Below, piece after piece: positions 58,937 to 64,000 of a stretch of 64,000 bases of DNA. The stretch is from Paludibaculum fermentans_A (GTDB lineage: Bacteria; Acidobacteriota; Terriglobia; Bryobacterales; Bryobacteraceae). Numbering within the stretch: the first letter of the stretch is position 1; every line of letters starts with the position of its first letter. Location: contig NZ_JBPJAQ010000001.1 in NCBI RefSeq assembly GCF_051172195.1, positions 4,464,001 to 4,528,000 on the forward strand. The letters run 5' to 3'. The notes beneath the pieces were generated by a model that made no database searches, was not told the origin of the DNA, and was given only the letters and a program-made list of their open reading frames with translations. Made by a program: the position numbers and the translations under genes.

Positions 58937-58944
58937 CCGTTCAG
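58906..58944. promoter_or_regulatory. OmpR/PmrA-type double direct-repeat operator
   Basis: CTGAAC at 58906 and 58917 (11-bp period, 5-bp spacer) and the inverse GTTCAG at 58928 and 58939 (same spacing) form two tandem half-site pairs facing each other. This is the form of PmrA/QseB/CusR-type boxes bound by OmpR-family dimers. It lies between the regulator (-) and the methyltransferase (+), so it may control both, with a possible CATGAT -10 box at 58956. Confidence 0.7.
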
Positions 58945-58973
58945 GTGGACGGGTGCATGATGGGTCTACCGAT

Positions 58974-59732
58974 ATGCACGCATCTCTCGATTTTGGATAT
59001 CCGTGGTGGCTGAGCTACGGACATTTGGCCTTGGCCGCGTCGGCCGGCGCCGTGATTCTACTGGGGTTTTGGCGGAAGTGGTCGAAATGGCTGCTGCTCG
59101 TCCTGGGAGTGTTCGCGCTTTGGGCGGCGAGTGTCTTTCTGATGGTCCGGTTTGGAGTGAATATCGATTCGGTGGCTGCGCTGCCGACCGAGAGCTTCCT
59201 GCGAGCGGGTACAGGCAAGGTGTTGGACTTGGGGGCTGGGACAGGGCGGTCGACCATCATGGTCTTAACGTCGCGTCCGAAAGCCACGGTGGTGGCGCTG
59301 GATCTGTTTGGCGCGTCGTTTGATCAGCACTTCGGGCACGCGCATACGCCGGAAGAGATCCTGGAAGGGAATCTGCGGGTGGCCGGTGTGGAGCAGCGGG
59401 CCACGATTGTGAAGGGCGATATGCGGAAGTTGCCTTTCGAGAACGCGAGCTTTGACGGGATTATCACGTGTTATGCGATTGACCATCTGGGGCGTGACGG
59501 GATCAAGGAGAGCCTGGCCGAGTCGTACCGGGTGCTGAAGCCGGGCGGGGAATTCCTGATGATGATTATTAATGGGCGGGATCCGTGGCTGCGGTATGCG
59601 TTTGGGCCGCTGCTGGCGCATGGCGGGTTCCGGGGGCAGGAGTGGTGGGCGGAACGGGTGAAGGAGTCCGGGCTGCAGGTGGTGGAGTCCGGGACGGTGC
59701 GGGCGTCGTTTTATTTGGTGGGGCGGAGGTAG
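58974..59732 (+). CDS. Membrane-anchored class I SAM-dependent methyltransferase
   Basis: A 252-residue protein. Two N-terminal membrane helices (LALAASAGAVILLGFW, LLLVLGVFALWAASVFLMV) are followed by a Rossmann domain with motif I VLDLGAGTGRST, VVALDLFG at motif post-I, a KGDMRKLPF aspartate and an ITCYAIDHLG motif IV; LKPGGEFLMMI follows. ATG at 58974 (MHASLDFGYPWWLSYGHL) is preferred over GTG at 58953. It is divergent from the two-component system and shares its operator. Its last 110 bp recurs at 61171-61280. Substrate unknown. Confidence 0.85.
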   Translation: MHASLDFGYPWWLSYGHLALAASAGAVILLGFWRKWSKWLLLVLGVFALWAASVFLMVRFGVNIDSVAALPTESFLRAGTGKVLDLGAGTGRSTIMVLTSRPKATVVALDLFGASFDQHFGHAHTPEEILEGNLRVAGVEQRATIVKGDMRKLPFENASFDGIITCYAIDHLGRDGIKESLAESYRVLKPGGEFLMMIINGRDPWLRYAFGPLLAHGGFRGQEWWAERVKESGLQVVESGTVRASFYLVGRR

Positions 59733-59811
59733 GAGCGGGGCTAACAACGATGACGACAAGCGAAACGAATTGATCGTCCCGGCGATGAATCCACGTGTCT
59801 CTTCGATTCAC

Positions 59812-61053
59812 TCAACGGGCTGGGGGGATCGTGGGGCTGCCAGCGCCGCGTTCCCAGGAGCGAAGATAGTACCACCGCGCGCCCAGCGCACCCTTGCGCA
59901 CGGCCAGGTGTATGAGATCGCCGGGTTGAACGCGTTGAAAGGTCAGCTGCCCGACTCGAATCCGGGTTTCTTTCCGGGATGGTCCCCATGGCGCCAGATC
60001 CAGTTGGTACGTGATGGATTTCCCTGAGGAGACACGCTTTTCTTTCATCACCGCGTCATAAGCAATTTCCGGGCTGGTGTCCAGCATTGCGTTGGTTTGG
60101 ACTGCGGTTCCATAGCCGTGGCCCAGCGAGACTGCCAGGATGGCAACCGCCGTCGCGCCTTTCGCGCGCGAGCTAGGATCGATCGCGCAGAGCAAAAGCC
60201 ATAGGAGGATTCCTGCTATAACAGCACACCAGGCGATTGGGATCGAGTTAAGCAGGTCGTAGTCAGACAACGATCGGAGCGCGAGACTCATCGACGGGAA
60301 CAGGATGGCATAAGCGACATGTGGGTGGTCGTCATCTCGAAATCCATCAATCCGGAAGAGGCCACGGGACAACTTCACCGCTCCACCAGCTATCCAGGGT
60401 GACAGGATCAACGAGATCATCAAAGGCTCGTACGGAACTGGCCGCAGGAAGGCCCAAAGAGAAAGAAGGCTGGCGACTGCGTTAATGGCGAGGGCGATGC
60501 GTCGGCCGGTCGCCAGCGCCCTCATCCTCACTCCTGGTGTTGACCCCAATCGAGTGTTGTTTCGAATTTCTGCGCGGGAGGACTTGCGGTTGTTGGCGTC
60601 GAGACAGGGCAGCGTGTACAACCATTGGGCGAACGTCGTATCAATTGGAAACAACAGTGCGAAGCTGATGGGTGAACGCGCGGATTCCTTCGGGAAGAAA
60701 ACGAGGCCGGGCGCCGGGTGCGTTTTCCACCCGCGGATTTCTTCGCGTCGCAAAACCTTCGTATTGGTAAGTTCAACAACTTCGATCCGATCCTCGAACA
60801 GAACGATGCGAGAGAGGAAAACACTCAGAAGGAGATAGACGCCCAGGGCAACGAACGCGCAGCAAATGCAGGGCAGCCAGAAGCGCCCGGCCGAGTCTCG
60901 AGGAGGCTCCACCACCACAAACCACCACGCACCGATGGAACCAGCCAGAGCGGATACGGCTCCGCCCAGTGAGAGGAAAATCAGCCATCCCCCGGAAGCG
61001 CGGTAGGTGCGCGGGTACTGTGGTGAGGATTCTTGGCTTTTTCTGGAAAACAT
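59812..61053 (-). CDS. Unknown membrane protein between methyltransferase 3'-end copies
   Basis: A 413-residue membrane protein without recognised domains. Two N-terminal helices (residues about 20-45 and 62-80), a soluble region with a DRIEVVELTNTKVLRREEI PH-like strand set, then three to five helices in the middle, and a soluble C-terminus. ATG at 61053 (MFSRKSQ) is chosen over an upstream start because the first 25 codons are Cys/Gln-rich and lack a signal. It lies opposite in strand to the methyltransferase and between the two copies of that gene's 3' end. Confidence 0.65.
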   Translation of the reverse strand: MFSRKSQESSPQYPRTYRASGGWLIFLSLGGAVSALAGSIGAWWFVVVEPPRDSAGRFWLPCICCAFVALGVYLLLSVFLSRIVLFEDRIEVVELTNTKVLRREEIRGWKTHPAPGLVFFPKESARSPISFALLFPIDTTFAQWLYTLPCLDANNRKSSRAEIRNNTRLGSTPGVRMRALATGRRIALAINAVASLLSLWAFLRPVPYEPLMISLILSPWIAGGAVKLSRGLFRIDGFRDDDHPHVAYAILFPSMSLALRSLSDYDLLNSIPIAWCAVIAGILLWLLLCAIDPSSRAKGATAVAILAVSLGHGYGTAVQTNAMLDTSPEIAYDAVMKEKRVSSGKSITYQLDLAPWGPSRKETRIRVGQLTFQRVQPGDLIHLAVRKGALGARWYYLRSWERGAGSPTIPPAR

Positions 61054-61170
61054 CGAAAAACAAATACTGTTGACGCCGCAATTGTAGCATTGCGCCCCTT
61101 GCTGGCATGCGTGCTCTTGTGCCGGCAACCCCCAGAACTCGGCGCGCGTTTGGACCGTGGCGTGTTTTTG

Positions 61171-61280
61171 GCGGGGTTCGGAGCAAGGAGAGGTGGGCGG
61201 AGCGGGTGCGGGAGTCCGGGCTGCAGGTGGTGGAGTCGGGGACGGTGCGGGCGTCGTTTTATCTGGTGGGGCGGAGGTAG
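61171..61280 (+). pseudogene. Methyltransferase 3'-end fragment (copy of 59623-59732)
   Basis: 110 bp matching the last 36 codons plus stop of the methyltransferase at 58974-59732, in the same orientation: the VVESGTVRASFYLVGRR codons and TAG are nearly identical, while similarity fades upstream of about 61190. No start codon. It lies 118 bp beyond the end of the opposite-strand membrane-protein gene, in a 287-bp gap that otherwise holds nothing I recognise. Confidence 0.85.
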
Positions 61281-61340
61281 GGGTCTCTGAGGCCCGAGTT
61301 CACGGCGAGGCAGTAGCCGGATTGAGAATACACTGTACAT

Positions 61341-61568
61341 ATGGACTGGAGTCGCTGTAGCGCCGTCGATCGCAACGCGGAGAAGCTCGGCGGAGTATGG
61401 TGTTTCCGCGGGACGAGGCTGCCTGTCGCCACGTTGTTCGAGCACCTGGACCGGGGTGCGACTATCGACGAGTTCCTGGAGTGGTTCCCGGCTGTGCACA
61501 GGGATCAGGTCCATGCTGTTCTGGTATTCGCCAGAGAGTCGCTCGATCAATCTGTGGCCGTGGCGTAA
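61341..61568 (+). CDS. DUF433 family antitoxin-like protein
   Basis: A 75-residue protein resembling DUF433, a small winged-helix-like family that serves as antitoxin to DUF5615/VapC-like toxins: GGVWCFRGTRLPVATLFEHLDRG, then TIDEFLEWFPAVHRDQVHAVL. It is followed at once by a DUF5615 gene with a frameshift. ATG at 61341; a TGTACA lies just upstream (61335). Confidence 0.83.
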   Translation: MDWSRCSAVDRNAEKLGGVWCFRGTRLPVATLFEHLDRGATIDEFLEWFPAVHRDQVHAVLVFARESLDQSVAVA

Positions 61569-61890
61569 GGATCCTATTCGATGCCAACACGCCCGCACCG
61601 CTTGCGCGGTTCCTGCGAGGGCATGACGTTGTTCGCGCGGACGATCTGGGCTGGCAAGGGCTGGAGAATGGTGCCTTGCTCGATGCAGCGGAAAAGCAGG
61701 GTTTGATTTGCTAATGACCTGCGACCAGAATGTCCGGTATCAGCAGAACTTCACTGGCCGGAATTTGGCGCTCGTTGTCCTCTCTTCGAATCACTGGCCC
61801 ACTCTGCGAGGGAAGGCCGCGCGGATTGCCACCAGCATCGATTTTGTGCAGACGGGGCAGATTGTCCGGGTGGATGTGGGGGGATTGTAG
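61565..61890 (+). pseudogene. Frameshifted DUF5615 (PIN-like) toxin
   Basis: The first frame reads RILFDANTPAPLARFLRGHDV and DDLGWQGLENGALLDAAEKQG, the DUF5615 start with its catalytic-site aspartate, and stops at 61714. The protein continues in another frame from 61708 (MTCDQNVRYQQNFTGRNLALVVL) to 61890. One base appears to be missing near 61697-61703 (after GAAAAGCAGGG). No ATG or GTG fits the first frame. A sequencing error would give an intact toxin, so reads should be checked. Confidence 0.75.
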
Positions 61891-61984
61891 GAGGGGGCGG
61901 TTGCTGGGTGGACATCCAGTGAAGCCATTCCGCCGCACAGGGCGGCCACCCTGATCCTGCCAGGAGTTGAACAGGCTGCGTCCG

Positions 61985-62239
61985 TTACCCGGAGCGCCGA
62001 AGCTCATCCCGAATCACTCGCCGCAGGGTCGATTCCAGGGACTCCTGTTTCCGGTGCATGAAGCTGCGCAACGCCTCGTTGATGAGTGTCTGGTAGTTTC
62101 CACTGCCCGCGTCATCGACCTGCTGGCGAAACCAGTCCAGAACATCATCATCCAGGCGGATCGTGACCCGGGTCTTGCCCGGCGGCACCTTCAGCACTGG
62201 TCCGCGCTGGCCCTGGCTGAAGTCATATTCTTTCTTCAT
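61985..62239 (-). CDS. BrnA/CopG-like antitoxin, orphan
   Basis: An 84-residue protein. The ribbon-helix-helix part (TRVTIRLDDDVLDWFRQQV, YQTLINEALRSFM) resembles BrnA/DUF4415 antitoxins, with an unusual basic C-terminus. ATG at 62239; the frame is open upstream but that part is non-coding. A 16-bp palindrome overlaps its promoter region. No BrnT toxin gene is visible upstream or downstream. Confidence 0.8.
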   Translation of the reverse strand: MKKEYDFSQGQRGPVLKVPPGKTRVTIRLDDDVLDWFRQQVDDAGSGNYQTLINEALRSFMHRKQESLESTLRRVIRDELRRSG

Positions 62240-62253
62240 TCGGCTTCTACAGT

Positions 62254-62269
62254 GTGTACGATTGTACAC
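62254..62269. promoter_or_regulatory. Palindromic operator upstream of BrnA-like gene
   Basis: GTGTAC-GATT-GTACAC, 6-bp arms and 4-bp spacer, 15 bp before the antitoxin start. The - strand also shows TACAAT, a good -10 box, inside it. Autoregulation by the ribbon-helix-helix protein is expected for this family. Confidence 0.6.
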
Positions 62270-62327
62270 CGGGCCGAATGGTCCGTCTGAGAAGGCGCAC
62301 TTGTGCCGTCTCGAGGTTCCGTCGTGG

Positions 62328-62684
62328 TCAGTCCAGACTCTCCGGCTGAATCTCGATATTCTTCTCGCCAGCAGCCTTCTTTTCGTAATACTTCCGGACC
62401 CAGGCTTCCCAGCTTTTGCCGGCCGCTGTGTCACGGCCACTGAACGTCAGACCCGCGATCTCCGCATAAGGGATCGAGAGGCGCGTCCGGGCGTCCTTGG
62501 GGATCACCCTGACTACCGAATCCGCCAGCGTCTTGCCCGTGCGGCGGTCGAAGATGTAGCCCTCCAGCACCGTGCCGTCGCGGCGGGTGATGGTGACGTC
62601 TCCGCGATAGTCAAAAGCCTGCTCCAGGCCTTCCAGGATTTCCGCTTCCGTGGCCATCGGCCATTCCGTGCCCTGGACGCTCAC
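62328..62684 (-). CDS. Small conserved-type protein coupled to hpnH
   Basis: A 118-residue soluble protein. ATEAEILEGLEQAFDYRGDVTITRRDGTVLEGYIFDRR and ADSVVRVIPKDARTRLSIPYAEIAGLTFSGRD suggest a small SH3-like or LSm-like beta barrel, after a helix. Start GTG at 62684 overlaps the hpnH stop (GTGA) with GGTGGAAAG before it; an ATG nine codons later is an alternative. Co-translated with hpnH; role unknown. Confidence 0.75.
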   Translation of the reverse strand: MSVQGTEWPMATEAEILEGLEQAFDYRGDVTITRRDGTVLEGYIFDRRTGKTLADSVVRVIPKDARTRLSIPYAEIAGLTFSGRDTAAGKSWEAWVRKYYEKKAAGEKNIEIQPESLD

Positions 62685-63775
62685 TTTCCACCGCCGATCT
62701 GGACCAGTTCGTGCTTCGCCGGGGCCGGTGTCGCCAGGTCGGCCAGCGCCTGGGGATTCGAATACGACGAGGAGAACGTTGCCTTCACCGTGCTCCAGAA
62801 GCCTTGCCAGGTGTGGAAGGTGTCGTGCACGGCCGAGGCTTCATAGCCGCTGTGCACCATGCAGTTGGCGCACTTGGGGTTGCCCGACTCGGTGCCGTAC
62901 TTCTCCCATTGCGTCGATTCCATCAGCTCGGCGAAGGTGTCGGCATAGCCGTCCTGCAGGAGGTAGCAGGGCTTCTGCCAGCCGAACAGATTGTAAGTCG
63001 GCATGCCCCAGGGGGTGCAGGAATATTCGCGCAGGCCCATCAGGTATTCCAGGAAGAGCGGCGACTGGTTGAAGACCCAGCGGTCCTTGCGATTCGACAG
63101 GAACGTCCGGAAGAGCGAGCGGGTGCTGTCCTTGCCCAGGAAGTGTTGCTGGTCGGGCGCCTTGTCGTAGGAGTAGCCCGGCGAGAGCATCATGCCCTCG
63201 ACGCCGAGCTCCATCATCTCGTCGAAGAAGCCGCGGACGCTGTTCGGGTCGGCGCCATCGAACAGGGTCGTGTTGGTGGTGACGCGGAAGCCGCGCTTCA
63301 CCGCTTCCCGGATGCCCTCAGCGGCGAGTTCGTAGCCACCCTCCTTGCAAACCGAGAAGTCGTGGTGGTCCTTCTGGCCGTCCATGTGGACGGAGAAGGT
63401 CAGATACTTGCTCGGGGTGAAGAGGTCGATCTTCTCCTTCAGGAGCAGGGCATTCGTGCAGAGGTAGATGTACTTCTTGCGGGCCACCAGGCCGGCTACG
63501 ATTTCGGCGATCTGGGGGTGCATCAGGGGCTCGCCGCCGGGGATGGAGACCATTGGGGCTCCGCACTCGTCGACGGCGTTAAAGCACTCTTCCGGCGTGA
63601 GTTGCGACTTCAGGATGTGGGCCGGGTACTGGATCTTGCCGCAGCCGGCGCAGGCCAGGTTGCAGCGAAAGAGCGGCTCTAGCATGAGCACGAGGGGGTA
63701 CTGGCGCCGGCCCTGAATACGCTGTTTCAGCACGTAGGTGGCGACGGTCCACATCTGGGAAATCGGTACGGGCAT
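62681..63775 (-). CDS. hpnH: Hopanoid biosynthesis radical SAM protein HpnH
   Basis: A 364-residue radical SAM enzyme that joins diploptene and 5'-deoxyadenosine to make adenosylhopane, the first step towards bacteriohopanepolyols. LEPLFRCNLACAGCGKIQYP holds the CxxxCxxC cluster site, VSIPGGEPLMHP is the SAM-binding turn, and the later FGWQKPCYLLQDGYADTF and NPKCANCMVHSGYE are characteristic of HpnH. ATG at 63775. It is divergent from a TetR gene with an inverted repeat between them. Squalene-hopene cyclase is not in this window. Confidence 0.93.
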   Translation of the reverse strand: MPVPISQMWTVATYVLKQRIQGRRQYPLVLMLEPLFRCNLACAGCGKIQYPAHILKSQLTPEECFNAVDECGAPMVSIPGGEPLMHPQIAEIVAGLVARKKYIYLCTNALLLKEKIDLFTPSKYLTFSVHMDGQKDHHDFSVCKEGGYELAAEGIREAVKRGFRVTTNTTLFDGADPNSVRGFFDEMMELGVEGMMLSPGYSYDKAPDQQHFLGKDSTRSLFRTFLSNRKDRWVFNQSPLFLEYLMGLREYSCTPWGMPTYNLFGWQKPCYLLQDGYADTFAELMESTQWEKYGTESGNPKCANCMVHSGYEASAVHDTFHTWQGFWSTVKATFSSSYSNPQALADLATPAPAKHELVQIGGGK

Positions 63776-63798
63776 AGGTTGATCGGCCTCTGATCGCG

Positions 63799-63820
63799 AA
63801 CGCGAACTCTCTTTCGCGTT
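63799..63820. promoter_or_regulatory. Inverted repeat in hpnH/tetR divergent gap
   Basis: AACGCGAA (63799-63806) and TTCGCGTT (63813-63820) with a 6-base CT-only spacer, in the 71-bp gap between hpnH and the TetR-like gene. A perfect 8-bp palindrome in a divergent TetR promoter is a typical TetR operator. Confidence 0.55.
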
Positions 63821-63846
63821 TTACCAGGAAAGCTGGCATACTGTCA

Positions 63847-64000
63847 ATGAGTCTTATGTCCGGCCCGATTTCCAACGATCCGCCCGCAGTGCAGGTTCGA
63901 CGCCGTCCGGTGCAGGAACGCAGCACCGACACCGTGAATCACATCCTGTCGTCGGCGTCCGCCCTGCTGACCAAAGTGCCGTTGGAGGAGATCACGACCA
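63847..64000 (+). CDS. TetR/AcrR family regulator, 3' end cut by window
   Basis: The first 51 codons are present (MSLMSGPISNDPPAVQVRRR, then VQERSTDTVNHILSSASALL and KVPLEEITT), which matches the start of the TetR helix-turn-helix domain: a basic lead, helix 1 with ILxxAxxLL, and the I-T-T before helix 2. Divergent from hpnH, so it probably controls hopanoid synthesis or its own operon. Confidence 0.75.
   Translation, partial: MSLMSGPISNDPPAVQVRRRPVQERSTDTVNHILSSASALLTKVPLEEITT

Noticed and set aside
1..64000. tRNA, rRNA or CRISPR arrays
   Set aside because: Looked for the TTCGA-type arm with clover-leaf context and for regular short repeats; sequences such as GACTCGAATCCC near 26430 lie inside coding genes and lack stems.

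Overview
The window looks like a chromosome segment of an Acidobacteriota member of the Bryobacterales/Solibacter type. The support is a high GC content, a PadR regulator coupled to a 900-residue ADOP-type ABC permease (a family expanded in these soil bacteria), several DUF1080, DUF4097 and DUF4252 secreted proteins, plant-polysaccharide rhamnosidases, a propeller-type hybrid histidine kinase and the hopanoid enzyme HpnH. Species assignment is inference. I saw no rRNA, tRNA, CRISPR array or transposase.

Layout. 1-11 kb: a sugar/uronate MFS permease (cut by the window start), an L-fucose/L-arabinose isomerase family enzyme and a secreted GH106-type rhamnosidase form a + strand sugar-use run. 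A secreted protein of unknown function and an animal-haem-peroxidase-like protein follow on the - strand. 11.3-19.3 kb: a tightly coupled + strand glycan-assembly operon with GT2, GT-C/GT39 and GT4 enzymes, a radical SAM/SPASM protein, a Wzx-like flippase and a polytopic protein. 19.4-24 kb (- strand): two DUF4252-type proteins, a small membrane protein with its ECF sigma factor, then a Ser/Thr kinase paired with a haem-binding HAMP protein. 24-28 kb: a GH78 rhamnosidase faces a sigma-54 activator. 28.4-35.7 kb: an LplT-like MFS protein, a DUF2157/GDYXXLXY pair, a ceramidase-like CREST membrane protein, a TPR protein, LspA, a Fur-family repressor, DUF1080 and DUF4097. 35.7-40.8 kb (- strand): DUF362, an unknown protein, a parvulin lipoprotein, DUF1080 and FabD. 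41-48 kb: a giant hybrid sensor kinase is divergent from an RND efflux pump.

48.3-62.3 kb is an accessory stretch and the most interesting part. After PadR-ADOP, the last 193 bp of the ADOP gene, stop codon included, occurs twice more downstream, at 53870-54062 and 55661-55853. Unrelated modules lie between the copies: an orphan protein, a nucleotidyltransferase toxin-antitoxin-like pair and a truncated histidine-kinase copy. The same pattern recurs a few kilobases on. The last 110 bp of a methyltransferase gene (59623-59732) is repeated at 61171-61280, on the far side of an opposite-strand membrane-protein gene. Zeta-toxin, DUF433/DUF5615 and BrnA-like modules lie in and around these repeats. 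This suggests a hotspot where modules enter behind a host gene and leave a copy of that gene's 3' end. The intact two-component system here (57246-58936) has a textbook OmpR-type operator between it and the divergent methyltransferase.

The window ends with the hopanoid gene hpnH, a small companion gene, and the first 51 codons of a divergent TetR regulator.
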